Assembly: GCA_046590195.1 (NCBI GenBank)
Contig: JBKJTP010000255.1
Coordinates: 1-11,389 of the forward strand
DNA: 11,389 nt
DNA from: JBKJTP01 sp046590195
GTDB lineage: Bacteria > Bacteroidota > Ignavibacteria > Palsa-1295
Direction of reading: 5' to 3'
A program made the position numbers and the translations under genes. The notes beneath the pieces are model-generated. The model made no database searches. It was not told the origin of the DNA and worked only from the letters and a program-made list of their open reading frames with translations. The stretch's first letter is position 1; the number at the start of each line of letters is the position of its first letter. Of this stretch, positions 1-3,933 are shown piece by piece.

Positions 1-279
1 CTCGAAGATTCGATCGCGCTCTATCATGCGTTCCGCGAGAGCGCCGACACAGCGTCCGCGCTTGCGCTCTTCGAAAAGAACCGACGTCCGCCCGTCGAAG
101 ATCTGCAATCCGCCGCCTACGAAAGCCTCCTCTGGTTCGAGAACATGAAGGCCTCGCTTCATCTCGATCCCCTCCCCTTCGCCTACAAGCTGATGACGCG
201 CTCCAAGCGCATCACGCACGAGAATCTACGACGCAGGGATGCGAAGTTTGTGGAGGCTTATGAGGCTTTGGGGGCGTGA
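1..279 (+). CDS. FAD-dependent aromatic monooxygenase, C-terminal end (anthraniloyl-CoA/salicylyl-CoA monooxygenase-like)
   Basis: This is the last 92 codons of a gene that begins left of the window; frame 1 is open from base 1 to the TGA at 277-279. The residues LEDSIALYHAFRE near the start match the helix that follows the FAD-binding GD motif in group A flavin monooxygenases. The tail, with SLLWFENM, LMTRSKRITHENL and RRRDAKFVEA, resembles the end of the monooxygenase half of anthraniloyl-CoA monooxygenase and salicylyl-CoA 5-hydroxylase, as recalled from the family. Such enzymes hydroxylate or dearomatise an aromatic CoA thioester using FAD, NAD(P)H and O2. In many relatives an old-yellow-enzyme domain is fused after this point; here the protein stops, so it is a stand-alone monooxygenase or its partner is encoded elsewhere. 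The catalytic N-terminal part is not visible, so the substrate is uncertain. Confidence 0.6.
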   Translation, partial: LEDSIALYHAFRESADTASALALFEKNRRPPVEDLQSAAYESLLWFENMKASLHLDPLPFAYKLMTRSKRITHENLRRRDAKFVEAYEALGA

Positions 280-322
280 TGAATGACTAGTGCGCTAACA
301 CTTTCGAGGCGATTTTTGGACA

Positions 323-333
323 CCCCTTCGGGG
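323..333. repeat. Short CCCC-TTC-GGGG hairpin, outer copy
   Basis: A four-base-pair hairpin with a TTC loop. Its surroundings (311-336, GATTTTTGGACACC then the hairpin then GGGGCTT) nearly repeat the sequence at 1007-1030 on the far side of the transposase gene, so the two appear to be copies of one short element in direct orientation. Its role is unknown; it is probably part of the REP cluster. Confidence 0.5.
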
Positions 334-359
334 CTTTGAGTCCGTGCGACGCTCGTTGA

Positions 360-383
360 CCCCACGCTCCCGCGTGGGGCTAC
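360..383 (-). repeat. REP palindrome with CTAC (GTAG on minus strand) tag
   Basis: Eight-base-pair perfect stem, CCCCACGC (360-367) with GCGTGGGG (372-379), loop TCCC, followed directly by CTAC (380-383). Read on the minus strand it is GTAG plus palindrome, the arrangement of REP elements recognised by RAYT transposases (tetranucleotide guide then stem-loop). Compared with the copy at 1056-1079 it differs at stem position 6 (C versus T) and at its partner position 15 (G versus A), a compensatory pair, and at one loop base. Confidence 0.8.
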
Positions 384-391
384 TTTTAGAT

Positions 392-406
392 CGCCCCTTT
401 GGGGCG
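392..406. repeat. CGCCCC-TTT-GGGGCG hairpin in REP cluster
   Basis: A perfect six-base-pair stem with a TTT loop, lying 8 bases after the CTAC tag of the preceding REP. It belongs to the same GCCCC/GGGGC hairpin family as the ones at 511-523 and 1017-1029. No GTAG or GTGG tag is adjacent, so it may be a partner palindrome or a separate repeat type. Confidence 0.55.
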
Positions 407-436
407 GAATCGTTTTGCTTTGGACAAGCGTGTGTC

Positions 437-485
437 CCTGCCGCGAAGCGGCCACCCAATAGTAGCCCCATGCGGAAGCATGGGG
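437..485 (+). repeat. Left 49-bp inverted repeat (BIME: CCAC-tagged and GTAG-tagged REPs)
   Basis: Contains the hairpin GCCGC-GAA-GCGGC (440-452) overlapping CCAC (452-455), six spacer bases, GTAG (462-465), then the stem CCCCATGC (466-473) with GCATGGGG (478-485) and loop GGAA. It is exactly reverse-complementary to 1056-1104; the first bases outside this span no longer match. Confidence 0.85.
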
Positions 486-498
486 TTAGGCGATCACC

Positions 499-987
499 TC
501 AAGACCCATAGCCCCGAAGGGGCAAGATCACTTGATCTTTGTCAAAGACGCGATCGATCTCATACTGGATCCCATACTTATCCAACATCATCAAATACTC
601 ATCGCGAAATGTACGCTTCTGATGATGCTCTTCCTGGTTCGCGATGTACCGATACACATCATCGACCTGCGACTTGCCATAACTGAACGCGCCGAATCCT
701 GTCTGCCAACGAAAGCTCGGAAGCACGTACCGCTCTTCCTTCATCATCACGGCGCTGAGCGACTTAACATCACGCACAATGTCACTCGGGTTGATCGAAG
801 GTTTGCAGCTCACGAGAAGATGCGTGTGATCGGGCATTGAATTAGCGATCAATAACTTTGACTTTCGATTGCCGATGACCTCATGCATGAAGCCATGCAA
901 ATGTTCTTTGTGCTTGACAGGTATGGTGTTGCCAAGCCCGCGTATTCCGAAGACGAGTTGAAAGTAGATCTCGGAGTAAGTGCTCAT
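499..987 (-). CDS. REP-associated tyrosine transposase (Y1 HUH family, IS200-like)
   Basis: A 162-residue single-domain Y1 transposase, the usual length for RAYT/TnpA_REP proteins. These enzymes nick single-stranded REP DNA next to a hairpin and form a 5'-phosphotyrosine link. The HUH metal motif is H54-T-H56 in MPDHTHLL; the likely nucleophile is Y114 in YRYIANQEEHH, with Q118 as a possible third metal ligand; FRWQTGFGAFSY before it is a conserved core motif. The protein therefore looks catalytically complete. The last codons (LPLRGYGS) are written by a GCCCC-GAA-GGGGC hairpin of the REP cluster at 511-523, so the natural C-terminus may have been extended or replaced by a repeat. No Shine-Dalgarno sequence precedes the ATG; a TATCTTTG promoter-like motif lies only 4 bases upstream. 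It is flanked by REPs with GTAG tags, the expected substrates. Family confidence is high; activity is inferred. Confidence 0.9.
   Translation of the reverse strand: MSTYSEIYFQLVFGIRGLGNTIPVKHKEHLHGFMHEVIGNRKSKLLIANSMPDHTHLLVSCKPSINPSDIVRDVKSLSAVMMKEERYVLPSFRWQTGFGAFSYGKSQVDDVYRYIANQEEHHQKRTFRDEYLMMLDKYGIQYEIDRVFDKDQVILPLRGYGS
511..523. repeat. GCCCC-GAA-GGGGC hairpin inside the transposase 3' end
   Basis: Perfect five-base-pair stem that lies within the last dozen codons of the transposase gene and encodes part of PLRGYG. On the minus strand it reads GCCCC-TTC-GGGGC, identical to 1017-1029. It could act as a weak stem-loop at the end of the transcript or be a trace of repeat insertion. Confidence 0.55.
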
Positions 988-991
988 GCGG

Positions 992-999
992 CAAAGATA
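992..999 (-). promoter_or_regulatory. Possible TATCTTTG -7 element for the RAYT gene
   Basis: On the minus strand TATCTTTG fits the Bacteroidota-type consensus TAnnTTTG and sits 4 bases before the transposase ATG. A start site about 6-8 bases downstream would give a leaderless or almost leaderless mRNA. No clear TTG element is seen near 19 bases upstream, so this may be chance. Confidence 0.3.
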
Positions 1000-1016
1000 C
1001 GGCAGGGATTTCGGAC

Positions 1017-1029
1017 GCCCCTTCGGGGC
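1017..1029. repeat. GCCCC-TTC-GGGGC hairpin, right copy
   Basis: Perfect five-base-pair stem upstream of the transposase gene. With flanks it repeats 311-336 in direct orientation (GATTT, GGAC, hairpin, GGGGCTT). Confidence 0.55.
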
Positions 1030-1055
1030 TTAAAGGTAGGGAGAGAGTTCGTTAC

Positions 1056-1104
1056 CCCCATGCTTCCGCATGGGGCTACTATTGGGTGGCCGCTTCGCGG
1101 CAGG
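1056..1104 (-). repeat. Right 49-bp inverted repeat (BIME)
   Basis: Stem CCCCATGC (1056-1063) with GCATGGGG (1068-1075), CTAC (1076-1079), spacer TATTGG, GTGG (1086-1089), then the hairpin GCCGC-TTC-GCGGC (1089-1101). It is the exact mirror of 437-485. It ends 8 bases before the mrr remnant. Confidence 0.85.
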
Positions 1105-1111
1105 TATCGGC

Positions 1112-1190
1112 TCACTCCTCCTCAAAATAATCGCCATCGACGCGCTTGAGCACGTAGGTGTTTTGGACCGTGACGCCGACGTTGTGATCG
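1112..1190 (-). pseudogene. 3' remnant of a second mrr-like restriction gene
   Basis: These 79 bases align without gaps to the end of the intact mrr gene (1874-1952). On the minus strand they encode D-H-N-V-G-V through to Y-F-E-E-E, identical to residues 281-305 of the intact protein. There are only four nucleotide differences: three at synonymous third positions (Thr ACG/ACC, Leu CTC/CTG, Gly GGC/GGT) and one changing the stop from TAA to TGA. Similarity stops at 1190/1191, four bases from the stop codon of the lipoprotein gene. The pattern suggests a piece of a homologous, once-functional gene rather than a neutral copy of the neighbour. Nothing upstream on this strand continues the reading frame as Mrr, so it is a dead fragment. 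Confidence 0.85.
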
Positions 1191-1193
1191 TCA

Positions 1194-1817
1194 CTACTTT
1201 ATGGATTCCAATCGCCTGATGAGTTGACCCTTAGCACCTGGATGAAATACCTTTATTCCCCACATACCAAGCTCGGGCACCCAGACGTAGTAGCTTGGCA
1301 TTGTCCGTTCTGCGCTAAGCAAGACGTCTGATTGCGAATAGCTCTCGATCGTTCTGAAGAATTCTTCTTTGATTCCGTGGCGCTTAGCGCCAGCCATATC
1401 TGCGATTGTCGTATCTCTAAACACCGTATCTAAGCGGACCAGCGAATAACCTTGGTTACCGTAGTCATACCTGCTAACGCTGCCCACAGCTTGCCGAGTG
1501 TAGAGCGCATGTCGCATCCACTTGCCTTCCAATACGGAGATGTCGCCATTGTCCTCATACGCCAGGTAGGCTCCGACACGTGGGCTACTGATTGCGAGAA
1601 TGTTATTTCGTCCTTCAAACGTCCGATCCGGTTGCACGACAGTATCCACGTATCGCAGTGACCACCCATCCTCACGATCCTCGTGAATGAAAAGACGTGA
1701 CCCGATGAGCGGTCGAAAGTTGATAAGCCTACCTGGGCCTGCGACTTCACTACCGCATCCTGCAATGGCAAGTGCGAGGCAAAAGTAAGCAAAGCTGATC
1801 TTAGCGGTTGAACTCAT
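1194..1817 (-). CDS. Putative lipoprotein of unknown function
   Basis: A 207-residue protein with a lipoprotein signal: a short N-terminus with K6, a hydrophobic stretch (about 8-19) and the lipobox I18-A-G-C21, so C21 would be lipidated and the rest placed in the periplasm or on a membrane. I do not recognise the mature domain; it is rich in Arg, Tyr and Asp and looks mostly beta or mixed, with no visible catalytic motif. The ATG at 1817 is chosen because GGAG lies 8 bases upstream and it gives a proper signal peptide; an in-frame GTG at 1859 would add 14 residues with no ribosome site. It lies 56 bases after the mrr gene on the same strand and may be cotranscribed, but its stop abuts the mrr remnant, so it may have arrived by recombination. 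Residue 22 is Gly, not Asp. Confidence 0.7.
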   Translation of the reverse strand: MSSTAKISFAYFCLALAIAGCGSEVAGPGRLINFRPLIGSRLFIHEDREDGWSLRYVDTVVQPDRTFEGRNNILAISSPRVGAYLAYEDNGDISVLEGKWMRHALYTRQAVGSVSRYDYGNQGYSLVRLDTVFRDTTIADMAGAKRHGIKEEFFRTIESYSQSDVLLSAERTMPSYYVWVPELGMWGIKVFHPGAKGQLIRRLESIK

Positions 1818-1873
1818 CGTGTGATCTCCAATAGACAGTAGGCTTTTGAAAGAACACACGAAGCCAACGAGAG

Positions 1874-2791
1874 TTACTCCTCCTCAAAATAATCACCATC
1901 GACGCGCTTCAGCACGTAGGTGTTTTGGACGGTGACGCCGACGTTGTGATCGATCATGAGTTGCGCGAGTTGTTCGCCGTCGATGAGGACGATCTTCTTT
2001 TCGATGCGGTCCACGTATTCTTTGGCTTCGCTTGAGAACTGCGAGGTTGTGATGAGCACGCCTTTACGCGCTCGGAATCCTTCGAGGCTTCCTGCGAATG
2101 TCTGTACCGTCGGCCTACCAACCGTTGCTTCCCATCGCTTTGCTTGCAGATAGATGGAGTCGAGTCCCAGTTTGTCTTCTTTGATGATGCCGTCGACGCC
2201 GCCATCGGCAGTGTATCGTGTTCTTTGCCCTGCTTCGGCCTGTGAGCCGCCATATCCCATGGCGACTAGTAGATCAACTACAACTTGTTCGAATCGCAAA
2301 GGTGAGACAATACGTACCTTCTCAAGCACTTCTTGTGCAAGTTCGCGGCGCAGGGCCTGGTATGTGTTTTCGAATTGTTCGGTGGGAGTTTCCTCGGCGT
2401 CGTCGGTGGTAATGACTGGCGTTACATTCTCGTCATCACCTCCCGTTCGCTTTGTTTGGAACTCAAGGAATTCCGGAAACTGACGAAGGTACTTTACATC
2501 GAGTTTCCCAGGACCTGTTGATAGCACAGTCTTGCCCCGCTCGGAAATTCTATATCGTCCGCGACTTACTGTTTCGAATAAACCTGATCGACGCAGATAA
2601 ACGATCGACCACTCCAGCCGATTTTTGAAGCGCGATTGCTTCCCGCTGGGCAAGAGCTCCTTCATATCGTCCTCAGTGATTCCGAGTCTTTCTGCTGCCG
2701 TCTCGCCAAGATCGGCCGAAGAATGTATCTCGCCATCAGCAGCGGCTCGAAGTACTGGCGAGAAGAATTGTTGAAAATCTGGTATCGGCAT
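1874..2791 (-). CDS. mrr: Mrr-type restriction endonuclease
   Basis: A 305-residue protein with the two-domain layout of Mrr. Residues 1-95 form the winged-helix N-terminal domain (FFSPVLRAAADGEIHSSADL, SRFKNRLEWSIVYLRRSGLF, RGRYRISERGKTVL). A variable, acidic linker spans roughly 105-145. Residues 160-285 form the catalytic PD-(D/E)xK domain: FEQVVVDLLVAMGY with E168, GGVDG with D200, and Q216-A-K218 in YLQAKRW, followed by TTSQFSSEA and IVLIDGEQLA. All expected active-site residues are present. Mrr enzymes are Type IV restriction nucleases that cut DNA with foreign methylation, so a cytoplasmic role in defence is likely; the modification recognised is not predictable. A TTG-N19-TATATTTG promoter lies just upstream and there is no Shine-Dalgarno sequence. 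The two Y1 transposase homologues lie on either side, and a fragment of a homologue lies downstream. Confidence 0.92.
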   Translation of the reverse strand: MPIPDFQQFFSPVLRAAADGEIHSSADLGETAAERLGITEDDMKELLPSGKQSRFKNRLEWSIVYLRRSGLFETVSRGRYRISERGKTVLSTGPGKLDVKYLRQFPEFLEFQTKRTGGDDENVTPVITTDDAEETPTEQFENTYQALRRELAQEVLEKVRIVSPLRFEQVVVDLLVAMGYGGSQAEAGQRTRYTADGGVDGIIKEDKLGLDSIYLQAKRWEATVGRPTVQTFAGSLEGFRARKGVLITTSQFSSEAKEYVDRIEKKIVLIDGEQLAQLMIDHNVGVTVQNTYVLKRVDGDYFEEE

Positions 2792-2815
2792 GTTGTGGTG
2801 CTTGTGTTAAGTCGT

Positions 2816-2845
2816 CAAATATACGAACTTCTCAGGCGCCTTCAA
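2816..2845 (-). promoter_or_regulatory. Bacteroidota-type promoter of mrr
   Basis: On the minus strand TTG (2845-2843), a 19-base spacer and TATATTTG (2823-2816) match the TTTG/TAnnTTTG promoter type. A start about 7 bases further on leaves a leader of under 20 bases before the ATG at 2791. The 14-base block GTTCGTATATTTGA is shared exactly with the promoter at 3404-3411. Confidence 0.65.
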
Positions 2846-2860
2846 CTAGCCCCACCCTAA

Positions 2861-2882
2861 CCCTCCCCTTTTCTGGGGAGGG
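2861..2882. repeat. CCCTCCCC/GGGGAGGG hairpin between Y1-like gene and mrr
   Basis: Perfect eight-base-pair stem with loop TTTTCT, 11 bases after the stop of the Y1-like gene on the minus strand and just upstream of the mrr promoter. No U-run follows on either strand, so it is not a classical terminator, although it may still block or protect a transcript. The flanking CTAGCCCCACCCTAA resembles GC-rich intergenic repeats seen scattered in many genomes. Confidence 0.6.
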
Positions 2883-2893
2883 AATCGATCGCA

Positions 2894-3370
2894 CTATTCT
2901 TCCTGGAGATCGACGAAGCCGAGCAGGTCTTCAGGTTCGTAATCGATCTCGGCGGCTTCGAGGAGCGAGATGAATTCGTCTTTGAAGGATGTAGTGCGGT
3001 GATACTCCTGCTGATGCTCAATGCTCTCCGCGATCTCGTCCAATTCGTTGCCGCTGCATGTGACGGCGTAGTAGTCGGTCTGCCACTTGAAGTTTGGGCT
3101 GCCGATACCCTCTTTGATCACGAATGCCTGTGTCCCCTTCTGGAGCCTCTGAATGTTCTCGTCCACACTCAGTTCGACCGGATGATTGACGAGCGCGTGC
3201 AGATGCTCGCGCTCGTGCTTGCAGGCAAAGACGTGGTTGCCGTTGAGTTCGAGCGTCGACCTCGCAGCCTCCTCTAGCGCCTCGCAGAAGTGTCGCGGGA
3301 TGACGCTCTCGCGGCCATCGACCGCGATGATGAGGTGGATGAAGCAGTGATTTTCGGTGGAGTCGTGCAT
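2894..3370 (-). CDS. Y1 transposase homologue with Ser in place of the catalytic Tyr
   Basis: A 158-residue protein clearly related to the Y1 transposase at 499-987: matching blocks are FIHLIIAV, H56-L-H58 (HUH), FKWQTDYYAV and IEHQQEYHRTTSFKDEFISLL. In the other protein the nucleophile is Y114 in RYIANQEEHH; here the aligned residue is S116 in ESIEHQQEYHR, while the glutamine four residues on is kept (Q120). Y123 is nearby but out of register by seven positions. Without the tyrosine it should not form the usual covalent intermediate, so it may be an inactive derivative, a domesticated REP-binding protein, or use Y123. The ATG at 3370 is preferred because it matches the short N-terminus of the homologue; an in-frame TTG at 3418 overlaps the promoter. 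The C-terminus is acidic (EDLLGFVDLQEE). No Shine-Dalgarno sequence is seen. Confidence 0.85.
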   Translation of the reverse strand: MHDSTENHCFIHLIIAVDGRESVIPRHFCEALEEAARSTLELNGNHVFACKHEREHLHALVNHPVELSVDENIQRLQKGTQAFVIKEGIGSPNFKWQTDYYAVTCSGNELDEIAESIEHQQEYHRTTSFKDEFISLLEAAEIDYEPEDLLGFVDLQEE

Positions 3371-3403
3371 GGGTTTGTCTCGAGGAATGATCTGGGGTGC
3401 GTT

Positions 3404-3411
3404 CAAATATA
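3404..3411 (-). promoter_or_regulatory. TATATTTG -7 element for the Y1-like gene
   Basis: Minus-strand TATATTTG inside the block GTTCGTATATTTGA, which is identical to that in front of mrr. It lies 33 bases before the preferred ATG. Only a poor CTG is present 19 bases upstream in place of TTG. Confidence 0.55.
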
Positions 3412-3478
3412 CGAACAATTGGGCAGAGTCCAGGGGGAGAACCCGGCTGCGCCTCGTGACAAGCTAAAGCGTGTTCTA

Positions 3479-3499
3479 CACTTTATGTATATAAATGTG
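3479..3499. promoter_or_regulatory. A+T-rich palindrome, possible operator
   Basis: CACTTTAT (3479-3486) and ATAAATGTG (3491-3499) pair over eight bases with one bulged T. It lies 10 bases before the TTG element of the plus-strand promoter at 3509-3539, where a regulator could bind. The binding protein is unknown. Confidence 0.35.
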
Positions 3500-3508
3500 A
3501 CGAACCGA

Positions 3509-3539
3509 TTGCTTTTGCCCTGAAAATTTCGTATATTTG
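3509..3539 (+). promoter_or_regulatory. Plus-strand Bacteroidota-type promoter with no adjacent gene
   Basis: TTG (3509-3511), a 20-base spacer and TATATTTG (3532-3539), in the context TTCGTATATTTGCAGC. This resembles the -7 region in front of pepA (GTCGTAATTTTGCAGC). The next plus-strand gene is lexA, about 390 bases on, so it would make either a very long lexA leader or a separate non-coding RNA running through the REP palindromes. Confidence 0.5.
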
Positions 3540-3609
3540 CAGCGCTTCCTTCCGTCCCGGGCATTCGTCCCACGCACAAGATCTCGATCAACCGCGATCT
3601 CCCGCTTTC

Positions 3610-3633
3610 GGCCACTTTGCCAAGTGGCCCTAC
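3610..3633 (-). repeat. REP-like palindrome with CTAC (GTAG) tag, second family
   Basis: Perfect eight-base-pair stem GGCCACTT (3610-3617) with AAGTGGCC (3622-3629), loop TGCC, followed directly by CTAC (3630-3633). On the minus strand it is GTAG plus stem-loop, the same layout as the REPs beside the RAYT gene but with an unrelated stem. Confidence 0.65.
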
Positions 3634-3701
3634 GATGAATTTTGGCGGTCCCTCTCTATATAAATCAACGACTTAGACCCTGCGTGTGCACACCCCCTAT
3701 A

Positions 3702-3746
3702 CTCAGTCCTCGAACCTCAGTCCTCGAACCTTAGTCCTCAGTCCTC
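3702..3746. repeat. 14-bp tandem repeat CTCAGTCCTCGAAC
   Basis: Two perfect adjacent copies (3702-3715, 3716-3729), then a degenerate CTTAGTCCTC (3730-3739) and a partial AGTCCTC (3740-3746). It is too short and has no spacers, so it is a simple minisatellite rather than a CRISPR. Confidence 0.8.
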
Positions 3747-3763
3747 CCGACCATTCTAGGCTT

Positions 3764-3784
3764 GCCGGCTAAAGCCAGCGCTAC
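3764..3784 (-). repeat. REP-like imperfect palindrome with CTAC (GTAG) tag
   Basis: GCCGGC (3764-3769) and GCCAGC (3774-3779) form a six-base-pair stem with one G-T wobble and loop TAAA; one base later comes CTAC (3781-3784). On the minus strand it reads GTAG-C-stem-loop. Sequences of the GGCTAAAGCC type are recalled as dispersed intergenic repeats in several phyla. Confidence 0.55.
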
Positions 3785-3838
3785 ATTTTAAACTTCCAAA
3801 GATTTTTTCTGGCAACTGGAAACTTACTACTTTCGAGA

Positions 3839-3854
3839 GTGCTTTTATAAGCAC
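3839..3854. promoter_or_regulatory. Candidate LexA operator upstream of lexA
   Basis: GTGCTT-TTAT-AAGCAC is a perfect six-base dyad, 79 bases before the lexA ATG. LexA normally represses its own gene by binding such a dyad. A half-site AAGCAC recurs at 4710-4715 in front of the next gene. The LexA motif of this lineage is not known to me, and two further small dyads (CCTG-N6-CAGG at 3870-3883 and GCCC-AAAA-GGGC at 3889-3900) are alternatives. Confidence 0.4.
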
Positions 3855-3933
3855 CTACCTAGTCGAGCACCTGCACAAACAGGCAGTTGCCCAAAAGGGC
3901 GGTGATAAGTGGCAAGACAATCGAATTAGTATT

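Larger units (their letters stand above)
437..1104 (-). mobile_element. RAYT/REP element: Y1 transposase gene between perfect 49-bp inverted repeats
   Basis: Bases 437-485 and 1056-1104 are exact reverse complements over 49 bases and enclose one transposase gene on the minus strand. Each arm holds two palindromes with their tags facing each other. In the left arm the order is a GCCGC/GCGGC stem, CCAC, CCAATA, GTAG, then a CCCCATGC/GCATGGGG stem; the right arm is the mirror image. This is the organisation of a BIME around a REP-associated tyrosine transposase gene. There is no TnpB gene, and the long identical arms differ from the asymmetric ends usual for IS200/IS605 elements. Whether the 668-bp unit moves as a whole cannot be told from one copy. 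Confidence 0.75.
3371..3933. other. 563-bp gene-free region between Y1-like gene and lexA
   Basis: No credible protein-coding gene lies here. It contains the promoter of the Y1-like gene, an A+T-rich palindrome (3479-3499), a plus-strand promoter without an evident gene (3509-3539), two GTAG-tagged palindromes (3610-3633 and 3764-3784), the palindrome GTGTGCACAC (3684-3693), a 14-bp tandem repeat (3702-3746), and, nearer lexA, three small palindromes that may be operator sites (3839-3854, 3870-3883, 3889-3900). A 13-codon ORF at 3635-3676 is too short to support. Confidence 0.7.

Noticed and set aside
532..840. Plus-strand ORF inside the RAYT gene
   Set aside because: It is the antisense of the HUH transposase, whose motifs are clear on the minus strand.
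437..1104. Classical IS200/IS605 element
   Set aside because: There is no TnpB gene, the ends are long perfect inverted repeats rather than asymmetric hairpin ends, and GTAG/GTGG-tagged palindromes point to a RAYT.
2852..2866. CCCTAACCCT telomere-like motif
   Set aside because: A single chance copy within a GC-rich hairpin region; no repeat array and no sign of a linear end.
3370..3418. Longer N-terminus of the Y1-like protein from TTG at 3418
   Set aside because: It would overlap the TATATTTG promoter and extends beyond the homologous N-terminus of the other Y1 protein.
3702..3746. Tandem repeat as a possible CRISPR array
   Set aside because: Repeat units are adjacent with no unique spacers and are only 14 bases long; there are no cas genes.
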